Below, piece by piece: positions 1 to 8,113 of a DNA stretch of 64,000 nucleotides. Numbering within the stretch: position 1 is the stretch's first letter; every line of letters begins with the position of its first letter. The notes under the pieces were generated by a model. The model was given only the letters and a program-made list of their open reading frames with translations, was not told where the DNA came from and did no database searches. The position numbers and the translations under genes are program-made. This stretch comes from Pseudomonadota bacterium (lineage in GTDB: Bacteria > Pseudomonadota > Gammaproteobacteria > JAKAQQ01), in NCBI GenBank assembly GCA_021785265.1, contig JAJYFY010000001.1:23201-87200 (forward strand), in the 5' to 3' direction.

Positions 1-768
1 ATGGACCCCACGGCCGATACCCTGACGCGATCCCAGTGCATTGAGTTGGCCGATCAGCGCAACCGGGCTCTGGGTGTCGGTGGAGACAGGCTCCCCCCTC
101 CTGAAATCCAGGGTCAGGATCCGCTCCGCCTGCCCCCGGTCCACCGGTCCGCCGGGGAACACCGAATCCGGCACAGTCTGCCAGGGATCATGCGTTTCCC
201 CGCCACCGATCGTGGTCCCCCACAATCCCTGGTTGACGGAGTAGGCGGATTTCCGTCCCCACTCCTCGAACCCTTCCCGCGCCAGGAAGGCCGTCTCCTC
301 TTCACGACTGATGCCGAGTTCCCGGATCAGGCTCCGGTGGGTGATCGCAGGCGCAAGGACCGCGAAGGCCACCCCGAAACGGACCTGGTCATTGCCCGCC
401 CCGGTCGACGCATCCACGATCTGGTCGGCGCCGAGCGCAATGGCGAGTTCAGCCACGGCCACCGCCTGGCAGGTCCGTTCAGCGGAAACGCAAAACGGGT
501 AGATTCCTCCTTTCTGCGCATTCGCATAGATCAGGAAACGGAGGTAACGCTGATAAAGAATCTCGCGCGCATCCACCCAGCGATGTTCGACCGCACCGAG
601 CCGCTGCGCCCGGCCAGCAATCAAGCCCCGTTCCTCGGTGGTAAATCCACCCGTATCCACGGTCACGGCCAGGACCTCCGCACCTGACTTCCGGAGATAA
701 ACCAAAGCAAAGGAGGTATCCAACCCACCCGAATAGGCCAGCACGATACGAGGACGATTGGCAATCAT
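1..768 (-). CDS. argG: Argininosuccinate synthase, C-terminus cut by window edge
   Basis: Condenses citrulline and aspartate to argininosuccinate with ATP in the cytosol, the next-to-last step of arginine synthesis. The 256 visible codons begin with the ATP pyrophosphatase P-loop AYSGGLDTS and continue with VTVDTGGF. The TGGF element is typical of the divergent ArgG form seen in Bacteroidetes and Xanthomonas-like lineages rather than the E. coli form. The ATG start (768-766) overlaps the argH TGA stop as ATGA, so translation is probably coupled. It is the last visible gene of the argD-argF'-argB-argH-argG operon. The 3' end lies before base 1, so total length is unknown. Assignment is secure; subfamily is from memory of the motif. 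Confidence 0.93.
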   Translation of the reverse strand, partial: MIANRPRIVLAYSGGLDTSFALVYLRKSGAEVLAVTVDTGGFTTEERGLIAGRAQRLGAVEHRWVDAREILYQRYLRFLIYANAQKGGIYPFCVSAERTCQAVAVAELAIALGADQIVDASTGAGNDQVRFGVAFAVLAPAITHRSLIRELGISREEETAFLAREGFEEWGRKSAYSVNQGLWGTTIGGGETHDPWQTVPDSVFPGGPVDRGQAERILTLDFRRGEPVSTDTQSPVALIGQLNALGSRQGIGRGVH

Positions 769-2105
769 GGCAAAGGCTCCCACAGCTGGTCATAGCAGTT
801 GTCGATATGCGCCTTCTGGTCGGCCAGCCAGCGCATCTGGATCTCGACCCCGGATTCAATTTCCGTGAGTGTCTTGAGAGCTTCCGTCCGGAGGATTTCC
901 GAAGCCGGACGAACGGCGGGGAGGGCACCCTGGTCCAGCTGTTTCTGGACCTCCCGGTAGGCCTCGCGGAAGGGGATCCGGTCTTCGACCGCTCGAATAT
1001 AGGCCGCCTCGGTCGCAAACACCTCCGGCGTGAGTGCACGGGCCATCCGTTCCGGGTCCGGAACCACTGCGGCGGGGATCGTGGAGGTCACCTCGAGCAG
1101 TTCGTGTCCCCGGTCCACCAAGGTCAGCAGTTCCGGCTTGCTCAACTGGAAATCCCGGTGGTAACCCGAAGGCAAGCCACGACCCAGCATCGTGAGGAGA
1201 TGGCCGCGCTCCGCGATTTCTTGGCAGCGTGCCCGCCCGATTTCGATCACATCGGGATTCCGCTTCTGCGGCATGGCGGAGGAGCCGGTGGTCAAGGCGG
1301 AAGCCAAGCGGAAATAACCGAACTCTTCGGTCGAAAAAAGGGCGAGATCCCAGTAATAGCGCTCGAGTGTACCGGCCAGGCTGGACAGCCAATAGGCCAG
1401 ACGGGACTCGTGGCGCACACGCCCCCCCACCGCATCGATGGTCGACCGATCGGGTCCGGAAAAGCCAAGACGCCGGGCCGAGCCAGCCCGGTCGAGCGCC
1501 AAGGGCACACCAAACCCCGGGCCCGCACCCAGGGGAGAACGGTTGACGGACTGGTAGAGGGCAGGCAGCAAGTCGAGATCGTCCATCAAGGGAGACAGGA
1601 AGGAGACGCTCCACTGCCCCAGCGTGCTCGGCATGGCCCGACGCATGTGGGTATAGCCTGGCCAGGCCACGGCCTCGTACTGGCGGGCAAAAGTCGAGAG
1701 CGCCCGCATGAGTACTCCGAGCGCCTGGCCCAAAAGCAGCATCTCGTCACGGACGAACAGCCGGAGTGCGAGCGCAACCTGATCGTTGCGAGATCGCCCG
1801 AGGTGGATCCCACCCGCCCGCGCACCCAGGCGCTCAACCAGTCGAGCCTCGAGATAGGTCTGACCGTCCTCGACATCATCTGGCAGGCAGTCTGGAAGCA
1901 AATCCCACTCGGCCTTGAGACCCGCGACCACGTGGCGGGCCTCATCGGCTGGCATGAGGCCGGCCTGCCTCAGGGTTTCGACGTGGGCTGCGCTGCCCCG
2001 GAGGTCATAGGGCAGGAGACGGGCGTCGACCCTGGGATCATCCCCTTTGAGAAAACGTTCAGTCCGGGGATCCGTCACTCCTGTCCGGGACCAGAGCCTC
2101 TTCAT
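765..2105 (-). CDS. argH: Argininosuccinate lyase
   Basis: Splits argininosuccinate into arginine and fumarate, the last step of arginine synthesis; a cytosolic homotetramer of the fumarase/aspartase superfamily. The 446-residue protein is of normal family length. It carries the superfamily signature GSSAMPQKRNPD in its middle third and the substrate-binding HLGRSRNDQ near residue 100. It overlaps the upstream argB stop and the downstream argG start by four bases each (ATGA). That tight packing places all five arg genes on one transcript controlled from the argD promoter near 5196. Confidence 0.95.
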   Translation of the reverse strand: MKRLWSRTGVTDPRTERFLKGDDPRVDARLLPYDLRGSAAHVETLRQAGLMPADEARHVVAGLKAEWDLLPDCLPDDVEDGQTYLEARLVERLGARAGGIHLGRSRNDQVALALRLFVRDEMLLLGQALGVLMRALSTFARQYEAVAWPGYTHMRRAMPSTLGQWSVSFLSPLMDDLDLLPALYQSVNRSPLGAGPGFGVPLALDRAGSARRLGFSGPDRSTIDAVGGRVRHESRLAYWLSSLAGTLERYYWDLALFSTEEFGYFRLASALTTGSSAMPQKRNPDVIEIGRARCQEIAERGHLLTMLGRGLPSGYHRDFQLSKPELLTLVDRGHELLEVTSTIPAAVVPDPERMARALTPEVFATEAAYIRAVEDRIPFREAYREVQKQLDQGALPAVRPASEILRTEALKTLTEIESGVEIQMRWLADQKAHIDNCYDQLWEPLP

Positions 2106-3013
2106 GCGGACTCCGGTTTCCGGGCGACCAACATCGAACCACTCCCCTCATGGCTCAGGACCTCGCGGACCAGGGCCTCGTCATCGAGACCACTCACGAG
2201 ATGGACACTGTCGACGCCCCCGGTCAAGGCACTCTCGATGGCCCGGGCCTTGACCTGCATCCCGTCCTCAAGGATTCCGGCCGTTCCGAGCCGGGCCAGA
2301 TCCGCCAAATCCCCGTATCGGATCAGGGTGCTGGGATCATGGGCATCCTGTAGGAGACCCGGTACCGAGAGCAGAAAAATCAATTTACTGGCCCGGCAGT
2401 GCACCGCGAGGAAAGCCGCCGCAGTGTCAGCATTACAGTTCAAGGTGCCACCGTCCCAGTCTCGCGCCAAGGGGGCAATGACCGGAATGGCACGAGCCGC
2501 GAAGGCGGACTCCAAGGGAGCGGGATCCAGCTTCCGGAGATCGCCCACCGCGCCCCAGTCGACCTGCTCACCATCGCATTCGGAAGGCGGACGGGGCGTG
2601 GCCGTGAGCAGTCCCTCGTGACCCGGGCAGGATACGGCCTCCACTCCCTGTCCTCGCAGAGCGTCCACCCAGAGCCGGCTGATCACCCGATAGCTTTGTT
2701 CGACCACCGCGAGCACTGGAGGGGTGGTGATCCGTCGGCCACCCCTTTTTTCAACAGTGATTCCCCGATCAGCACAAGCGTGATCGATCTGGGATCCCCC
2801 TCCGTGCACCAGGCACATCCGGATCCCGAAAGCGTGGAGCATGCCCACCTGTTCGGCGAAAGCGACGCGGTGGTGCTCTTCCTCCGCCAACCGGCCGGTC
2901 ACCTTCAGGACGAACAGTGCGCCCTGGAAGCGGGACACGTACTGGGCCGCAACCCGCAGCGTGGCATAGGCATCCTGGACGAGACGGGTCACGGCCGGAG
3001 CCCCCACAACCAT
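2102..3013 (-). CDS. argB: Acylglutamate kinase (N-acetyl- or N-succinylglutamate kinase)
   Basis: Phosphorylates N-acylglutamate, the second step of arginine synthesis. The protein of about 303 residues has the amino-acid kinase fold: LVHGGGSQI, GRRITTPPVLAVVE, LNCNADTAAA and GILEDGMQVK. The usual N-terminal KxGG ATP loop reads LKVTGRL, a Gly-to-Thr change. I chose the ATG at 3013, which overlaps the argF' stop by 25 bases. A GTG at 2992 would give a GTGA overlap matching the operon's style and is a real alternative. Because the neighbouring transcarbamylase looks succinyl-specific, the substrate may be N-succinylglutamate; that part is inference. Confidence 0.88.
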   Translation of the reverse strand: MVVGAPAVTRLVQDAYATLRVAAQYVSRFQGALFVLKVTGRLAEEEHHRVAFAEQVGMLHAFGIRMCLVHGGGSQIDHACADRGITVEKRGGRRITTPPVLAVVEQSYRVISRLWVDALRGQGVEAVSCPGHEGLLTATPRPPSECDGEQVDWGAVGDLRKLDPAPLESAFAARAIPVIAPLARDWDGGTLNCNADTAAAFLAVHCRASKLIFLLSVPGLLQDAHDPSTLIRYGDLADLARLGTAGILEDGMQVKARAIESALTGGVDSVHLVSGLDDEALVREVLSHEGSGSMLVARKPESA

Positions 3014-3984
3014 TCCAGTGCCGCCTGCTGTACCGGGACCCGGTTTTGTGCCTCGTCGAAAATGCGGCACCGGGGATTTTTCAGAACGGCCTGTGTCATC
3101 TCGACGTTGCGCCGGACCGGAAGGCAATGGAGCAGGATCGAGTCGGGTGCGGTCAGTTCCAGCCAGTCGGTATCGACCCTCCAGTCGGGATGCTGGTCAC
3201 GAACCGGGCGACTCGCCGGGAAGCCAGCAGCTCCCCATGACTTCACACAAAATGCGGCCTGCCCGTCCACCTCCCTCCGGGGATCATGAATAAGGGTCAC
3301 GTCCCCCCCACTCCGCCGGGCCCAGTCACGGGCCTGGTTCACAACCGGCTGTGGCAGTTCAAAACCCTCGGGTGCGGCAACCGTCACCCGGCAACCCAGG
3401 GCGGCCGCCGTCAAGAGAAAAGAATGAGGCACCGCCTTGGGCAAGGGTTTGATGTGCGGTGCCCAGCGCAGCATGACCGGCAACCCCTGGGGCGATCCCT
3501 GCGTCTCAATCACAGTCATGAGATCAGCCAATCCCTGTGCCGGATGTTCGGCGGCCGACTCCATCGAGATCACCGGGACCGGGGAATGGTCGCGGCAGGC
3601 AGAAAGCAGTGGATCCTCGAGATCAGCTACGTCCGACTCTAACGTGGCGAAAGAACGAACCGCGAGTGCATCTCCATAGCGTCCGAGTACGCCGATCGCC
3701 TCCTCGAGATGTTCGACCCGATCCCCATCCATGATCGCGGACGGTCGGGTCTCGAGCGGCCAGATTCCGCCACCCGCCTCGACCACCACCGCCTCACCAC
3801 CGGCCCTGAGCATAGCCACCTGGAATGACACCCGGGTTCGGAGCGAGGGGGCCAGAAAAAAAAGAACGAGGATTTTCCCCGTAAAACGCGGAGGCGGACT
3901 ATTCCGCTTGATGGTCCGGGCTCGTTCGATCAAGGCACTGACAGCCCCGGGACCGAGATCGGAAAGCCGGATCAGATGTCTCAT
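2989..3984 (-). CDS. argF': N-acylornithine carbamoyltransferase, predicted succinylornithine-specific
   Basis: Transfers the carbamoyl group to an N-acylated ornithine rather than to ornithine. The 331-residue protein has the carbamoyl-phosphate loop as APSLRTRVSF (45-54), then MDGDRVEHLEEAI from residue 85, SMESAAEHPAQGLADL, RWAPHIKPLPKAVP and HCLPVRRN. MDGDxxEH and WAPHxxPLP are hallmarks of the acetyl-/succinylornithine branch (Xanthomonas AOTCase, Bacteroides fragilis SOTCase), not of ordinary ArgF. The specificity position holds Val90. As I recall, this residue is Glu in AOTCase and Pro in SOTCase, and changing the Glu to Pro, Ser, Ala or Val gave succinylornithine activity. The gene overlaps argD by ATGA. 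The required acylcitrulline deacylase and argC are not in the window. Confidence 0.9.
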   Translation of the reverse strand: MRHLIRLSDLGPGAVSALIERARTIKRNSPPPRFTGKILVLFFLAPSLRTRVSFQVAMLRAGGEAVVVEAGGGIWPLETRPSAIMDGDRVEHLEEAIGVLGRYGDALAVRSFATLESDVADLEDPLLSACRDHSPVPVISMESAAEHPAQGLADLMTVIETQGSPQGLPVMLRWAPHIKPLPKAVPHSFLLTAAALGCRVTVAAPEGFELPQPVVNQARDWARRSGGDVTLIHDPRREVDGQAAFCVKSWGAAGFPASRPVRDQHPDWRVDTDWLELTAPDSILLHCLPVRRNVEMTQAVLKNPRCRIFDEAQNRVPVQQAALEWLWGLRP

Positions 3985-5135
3985 CCGCTCTCTCCCAGGA
4001 CTTCCGAGAGGGCTTCGAGGAAAAAATCCACGGATTGTGGCCTCAGCGTGAGTGGCGGCAACAGTCTCGTGACGAGAGGATCACGGCTCGGACCGGTCAG
4101 AAACCCGCGCGAGAACAGTTGGTCACAAAGCCACCGCCCCGGCTTCGGACTCTGGATTCCCAGAAGAAACCCGCGTCCCAGCGCAGTGCATCCGGGCAGC
4201 CGGTTGATGGCCGTCACCAGTTTTTGACTGAGCGACTGGACCGAACTCAGGCAATCTTCCCGTTCCAGGACCTCGAATGTCGCCAGTAAGGCGGCCATGG
4301 CCACCGGCCCACCCCCGAAGGTACTACCGAGATCGTGAGGTTTCAGTGCCGAGGCGATGTCGGCGGTCACGGTCGTCGCCGCCACCGGAATGCCGGAAGC
4401 CAAACCCTTGGCCAAAGTCACCATGTCCGGTTCCAGTTCAGGCCGGCTGGCATAGAACCAGGTTCCGGTTCTGCCGAGCCCGGTCTGGATCTCGTCAAAA
4501 ATGACGAGACACCCCGCCGCATGGGCACGGCGGATGAGTTCCCCGAGCCAGGCATCGGGTGCGACGCGGACGCCCCCCATCGACTGGATCGGTTCCAGAA
4601 TCACCGCCGCGGCCTCGTGGAAATCCACGCCATCCAGAGCGGTGGGATCGGCGAATGGCAGCCAATCGATGGGGGGTGCAAAACGGGCAAAGGGGGCATT
4701 GAGCCGGGGGTCATCGGTGACCGAGAGTGTGAGTGCGGTCCGACCGTGGAAGGAACCACGAAAAGCGATGAGACGCTCCCTTCCGGTCAGCTGGAGTGCG
4801 ATCTTGAGCGCATTCTCATTGGCCTCTGCCCCGGAGTTACAGAAGAACATCCGGCTGAGACGGGCGGGGAGGTGCGCGGCCAGTGTTGCTGCGGCCCGTT
4901 CCCGAACGTTCAATCGGGTGGAGGTTGAATAGAAAATGAGTTTCCGCATCTCCCGGTTGATGGCTTTCCGTACCCGCGGATGAGCATGGCCCGTGAGGGC
5001 AACGGCATGTCCACCGTAAAAGTCGTAGAACATACGTCCCCCAGGATCCCAAACTCGGTCATTGCGTCCTCGGACGATCTCGATCGGCCAGATGGGACCC
5101 TGTCCCAAAAGGTGCGGGGATAAATCGGAAGACAT
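3981..5135 (-). CDS. argD: Acetylornithine/succinylornithine aminotransferase
   Basis: PLP-dependent aminotransferase that makes N-acylornithine from the semialdehyde with glutamate as donor. The 384-residue fold-type I protein has NSGAEANENALK for phosphate binding, FHGRTALTLS, FDEIQTGLGRTG and the PLP lysine in TLAKGLASGIP. It is the first gene of the minus-strand arg operon. The ATG lies about 27 bases downstream of the predicted transcription start, and I see no Shine-Dalgarno in that short AT-rich leader. Family members often accept both acetyl- and succinyl-ornithine, which fits the predicted SOTCase next door. Confidence 0.93.
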   Translation of the reverse strand: MSSDLSPHLLGQGPIWPIEIVRGRNDRVWDPGGRMFYDFYGGHAVALTGHAHPRVRKAINREMRKLIFYSTSTRLNVRERAAATLAAHLPARLSRMFFCNSGAEANENALKIALQLTGRERLIAFRGSFHGRTALTLSVTDDPRLNAPFARFAPPIDWLPFADPTALDGVDFHEAAAVILEPIQSMGGVRVAPDAWLGELIRRAHAAGCLVIFDEIQTGLGRTGTWFYASRPELEPDMVTLAKGLASGIPVAATTVTADIASALKPHDLGSTFGGGPVAMAALLATFEVLEREDCLSSVQSLSQKLVTAINRLPGCTALGRGFLLGIQSPKPGRWLCDQLFSRGFLTGPSRDPLVTRLLPPLTLRPQSVDFFLEALSEVLGESG

Positions 5136-5144
5136 AATTTTATT

Positions 5145-5196
5145 TGCATAATTATGGATATAACTAATATTATATTCAATAAAAATCGCATGTCAA
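5145..5196 (-). promoter_or_regulatory. argD operon promoter with overlapping ARG-box-like operators
   Basis: Reading the minus strand, a perfect -35 TTGACA (5196-5191) and a perfect -10 TATAAT (5174-5169) are 16 bases apart, predicting a start near 5162. Two 14-bp half-palindromes resembling the ArgR core TGAAT-N4-ATTCA lie on it: TGCAT-N4-ATGGA at 5145-5158 and TAATA-N4-ATTCA at 5165-5178. Their centres are 20 bp apart, close to the usual spacing of paired ARG boxes. One box covers the -10 and the other the start site, as expected for repression by arginine-bound ArgR. Confidence 0.7.
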
Positions 5197-5226
5197 TATC
5201 TTTTTACTTAACTATATTCGTATCTT

Positions 5227-5258
5227 TTGCATTGATTATTCATTTGATATACAATTCA
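5227..5258 (+). promoter_or_regulatory. argR promoter with overlapping ARG-box-like sites; probable leaderless start
   Basis: A TTGCAT (5227-5232) and a TACAAT (5250-5255) are separated by exactly 17 bases, predicting transcription from about 5261-5262, which is the argR ATG itself. An ARG-box-like TGATA-N4-ATTCA at 5245-5258 covers the -10. A looser TGCAT-N5-ATTCA at 5228-5242 covers the -35, suggesting autorepression. No Shine-Dalgarno precedes the ATG. Confidence 0.6.
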
Positions 5259-5261
5259 TTC

Positions 5262-5684
5262 ATGACAACCGAAAATACAGACGACCTCCTGCTGGCCCTG
5301 GTCATGGAAGAGACGATCACCGACCAGGAAACCATGCGGGCCCGGCTACGGGAACGCGGAGTGAGCCTGACTCAGCCGACGCTCTCACGTCGGCTGGCCC
5401 GGCTTTCCATCCGTAAGGTTCACGGCCGCTATGCCCACTATGAACCGCTGCGCAATACCAACCCGCTCTATTTCGAGGTTGAGCTCTCTCCGCCCAACCT
5501 CCTCGTGATCCGGACAGCACCGGGATTTGCCCAAGCCCTGGGGCTCAAAATCGACCAGCTCAAGCTGGAGGGTGTTGCCGGCTCTCTGGCTGGCGACGAC
5601 ACTGTATTTGTTGCAGTCGGCCGTCCGCAGATCCTGGAAGAAACCCGGGCACGCCTCGAATCATTCCTCGGAAAGCCGGCTTGA
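5262..5684 (+). CDS. argR: Arginine repressor
   Basis: Hexameric arginine-sensing DNA-binding repressor, divergent from the arg operon it should control. The 140-residue protein is of normal ArgR size. The N-terminal winged helix contains LTQPTLSRRLARL (compare the family SQxTLSRxL), and the C-terminal arginine-binding/hexamerisation domain contains the signature GSLAGDDTVFV. I chose the ATG at 5262. An in-frame extension reaches back to about 5154, but it is AT-rich, hydrophobic and unlike ArgR, and it runs through the promoter. The start has no Shine-Dalgarno and may be leaderless. Confidence 0.92.
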   Translation: MTTENTDDLLLALVMEETITDQETMRARLRERGVSLTQPTLSRRLARLSIRKVHGRYAHYEPLRNTNPLYFEVELSPPNLLVIRTAPGFAQALGLKIDQLKLEGVAGSLAGDDTVFVAVGRPQILEETRARLESFLGKPA

Positions 5685-5769
5685 ACCGCAATCCCCAGGG
5701 ATCCCGGACCGATCCCCGGAAACCTGGTCTTTCGTGTTCCCGACCCGATTCGGAAGAAAGCATGTGCCG

Positions 5770-6282
5770 ATGAAGAATCCCATCCGACAAGCTGCCCAAA
5801 AAGTCCGGGAACTCTTGGTGCAGGGCCTGACTCCGGAGAGAATCACCCTGACCGTGGTCTCTGGCGCCTTCCTGGGAATCAATCCGGCCATCGGATCCAC
5901 CACACTCCTTTGCACGCTGATCGCCCTCGGTCTCGGACTCAACCTGCCCCTGATTCAGATCACGAACTATGCGGTCTACCCGCTCGAAATCCTCTTTCTC
6001 GTGCCCTTCATCGAATTGGGACATTGGATCGTGAGCGGACGCCCACTCACCCTGACCCGCGCCGAGATCCTGTCCCGTTTTCAAATCGGGTGGATCCCGG
6101 CCCTGGAACAGCTCTGGACCTACCTCCTGCAAGGCCTCCTCGGATGGGTCCTGGTCAGCCTGGCTCTGGCTCCCCCCTGCTACTGGGTTCTTTCCCGGTT
6201 GCTCAGACGGCTGCGATCCACACCCCGAGGGTCTGCGGAATCCTCCTCTGTGCTCACGGTTTCGAGGAAGCCAGATAAATGA
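5770..6282 (+). CDS. DUF2062 membrane protein
   Basis: A small integral membrane protein of about 170 residues. The core LGINPAIGSTTLLCTLIAL followed by NLPLIQITNYAVYPLEI matches the DUF2062 family, whose role is not well established. Two to three hydrophobic helices are visible, then a helix near 130-150 and a polar tail. A GTG at 5764 is an alternative start with better spacing from the purine run GGAAGAAAG. The 3' end overlaps the convergent pgeF gene by 29 bases. No function is proposed. Confidence 0.75.
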   Translation: MKNPIRQAAQKVRELLVQGLTPERITLTVVSGAFLGINPAIGSTTLLCTLIALGLGLNLPLIQITNYAVYPLEILFLVPFIELGHWIVSGRPLTLTRAEILSRFQIGWIPALEQLWTYLLQGLLGWVLVSLALAPPCYWVLSRLLRRLRSTPRGSAESSSVLTVSRKPDK

Positions 6283-7048
6283 CGGATGCCATCCGGCCCG
6301 TCACGCTCTCGCGTCGATAAGAATAAAAAAGCTCAGGATACCGAAAGGTCCCCAACGGGCAGCGACCGATCCAACCGACACCCCGTTGTTCCAGACGCGA
6401 GTAGGCCAGGGCCGCAAGATCCACCTCGAAGTGCTCCGGACGACCCGCGGGCAGGAAAAACGCCTGGTCTGCCGGTGCCACAAACGCCGCCCGCACGGAA
6501 GGCCCGGTCTCATAACAGTCGCCCTCGATGCCTGGACCGATCCAGGCCACGAGCTCCGACGGATTGCACGCCATTGCCTCCAGGGTCGCCTCCAGCACAC
6601 CCTGCGCGAGGCCCCGCCAGCCGGCGTGCGCCACCGCCACACGGTCACCGTGCCGGTCCGCGAAAAAAACCGGTAGGCAATCTGCCGTGAGCACGACCAG
6701 GACCACTCCCGGAATGGCCGTCGTGGCCGCATCGGCGCACTCCGATGATGAAGGGGATCCAGCCGAGTTCCGGCAGTCGAGCACCCGGGTTCCATGGGCT
6801 TGTGCGAGCCACTCCGGCTCCGCGGGCAAATCCAGACTGGAAATCAGACGCTCCCGGTTCCGGAAGACCACACCCGGGTCATCACCCACATGGGTTGCGA
6901 GATTGAGCGAGGCATAGGGACCTGCACTCAACCCCCCCTGACGGGTGGTCACAAAGGCGCGCACCGTGGCCGGTACCGGCCAGACCGGTTCAATGCAAAG
7001 CAGGGACCGCGACGTACTCCACCGGTAATCCGTCCCGACACCCGTCAT
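6254..7048 (-). CDS. pgeF: Multicopper-oxidase-like purine nucleoside phosphorylase/laccase-domain protein
   Basis: YfiH/PgeF family. Bacterial members have been linked to editing of peptidoglycan precursors and to purine nucleoside phosphorolysis. The 264-residue protein has VVLTADCLPVFF, VAHAGWRGLAQGV and AWIGPGIEGDCYE, which hold the metal-binding Cys and His residues, and ends in the usual FYSYRRESVTGRMAS. The ATG is preceded by a strong GGGGGAAGG. It follows rluD by 39 bases in the same direction, the order seen in E. coli (rluD-yfiH). The 3' end overlaps the convergent DUF2062 gene. Confidence 0.92.
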   Translation of the reverse strand: MTGVGTDYRWSTSRSLLCIEPVWPVPATVRAFVTTRQGGLSAGPYASLNLATHVGDDPGVVFRNRERLISSLDLPAEPEWLAQAHGTRVLDCRNSAGSPSSSECADAATTAIPGVVLVVLTADCLPVFFADRHGDRVAVAHAGWRGLAQGVLEATLEAMACNPSELVAWIGPGIEGDCYETGPSVRAAFVAPADQAFFLPAGRPEHFEVDLAALAYSRLEQRGVGWIGRCPLGTFRYPELFYSYRRESVTGRMASVIYLASSKP

Positions 7049-7087
7049 GGGGCACCTTCCCCCTCGAAACGCGGTTCGGGGGAAACA

Positions 7088-8113
7088 CTATCCATGACGC
7101 ATGCGGGCTTCTGACGCCCGGATCAGCCGGAGTAATCCGTCGAGATCCTGCGGGAGAGGAGCCTCCCACTCGCAGGGCTGATGCGTCCGCGGGTGCATCA
7201 AAGCCAGGGAATAGGCATGCAGCGCCTGGCGTGGGAAGGCTCGGACCGCCTCCCGCACTTCGGCACACATCCCACGTGCGCTACGCGAGCGCCCCCCGTA
7301 GAGCGGATCGCCAACCACGGGATATCCGACATGGGCGAGATGAACCCGGATCTGGTGAGTGCGTCCGGTTCCCAGGGACGCTTCGATCAGGCAGGCCCCC
7401 GTGAATCGCTCCCGAATCCGGAAGGTGGTATCCGCAGGTTTCCCGGAGAGCACGACGGCCCGCCGCTGCCGGTTGCGTCGGTCGCGTCCCAACGGGGCCT
7501 CGATTTTCTGCCCTGCTGTCGGTTCTCCCAAAACCAGCGCCCAATAAATCCGGCGCACGTCCCGCGCGGCGATGGCCCGGGTCAGTTGAGCGTGTGCGGA
7601 TTCATTACGGGCGATCACGAGGAGACCTGTCGTGTCCTTGTCCAGGCGATGCACGAGCCCTCCCCGCGGAATCCGTCCAAGCTCCGGGTACCGGCACAAG
7701 AGTCCGTTGAGCAGAGTCCCTACGTGATGGCCGGCTCCGGGATGCACCACCAGTCCCGCGGGCTTGTCCACCACGATGAGATCGGCATCTTCCCAAACCA
7801 CGGTTAACCCCATGGGTTCCGGTCTGGCCGGGGAAGCGAAGGAAGGTTCGTCGAAATCGATTTCCAGGCTCTCGTTGGCCTTCACCCGGCGACTGGGGAG
7901 AGCCGCGAGGCCCGACAGCCGGACCCGTCCCTCACGAACCAGTTCTGCAAGGCGGCTACGCGAAAACCCGGGATAAAGTTCGACCAGGGCCTGATCCAGC
8001 CGGCGGCCGGCGCAGGACTCCGGGATCCGGAGGGACCGGGGCTGAGTTTCCGGGAGACCACTCTTCCGCGCTATACTTTCTCCTTTCCCGTGCCTGGATT
8101 CCTCACCGTCCAT
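7088..8113 (-). CDS. rluD: 23S rRNA pseudouridine synthase RluD
   Basis: Makes the pseudouridines of helix 69 in 23S rRNA. The 341-residue protein has an N-terminal S4 RNA-binding domain (RRLDQALVELYPGFSRSRL) and the catalytic motif GGLVHRLDKDTTGLLV, with the Asp nucleophile in HRLDKDT, then GRTHQIRVHLAHVGYPVVGD. The first 20-25 residues are poorly conserved, so the start may lie further in. As written, its ATG shares the palindrome CATG with the ATG of divergent bamD. The rluD-pgeF and bamD arrangement matches E. coli. Confidence 0.93.
   Translation of the reverse strand: MDGEESRHGKGESIARKSGLPETQPRSLRIPESCAGRRLDQALVELYPGFSRSRLAELVREGRVRLSGLAALPSRRVKANESLEIDFDEPSFASPARPEPMGLTVVWEDADLIVVDKPAGLVVHPGAGHHVGTLLNGLLCRYPELGRIPRGGLVHRLDKDTTGLLVIARNESAHAQLTRAIAARDVRRIYWALVLGEPTAGQKIEAPLGRDRRNRQRRAVVLSGKPADTTFRIRERFTGACLIEASLGTGRTHQIRVHLAHVGYPVVGDPLYGGRSRSARGMCAEVREAVRAFPRQALHAYSLALMHPRTHQPCEWEAPLPQDLDGLLRLIRASEARMRHG

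Noticed and set aside
807..2621. Long plus-strand open frame opposite argH and argB
   Set aside because: It is antisense to two clearly conserved genes, has no domain signature and is rich in Arg, Gly and Pro, as expected from GC-rich shadow frames.
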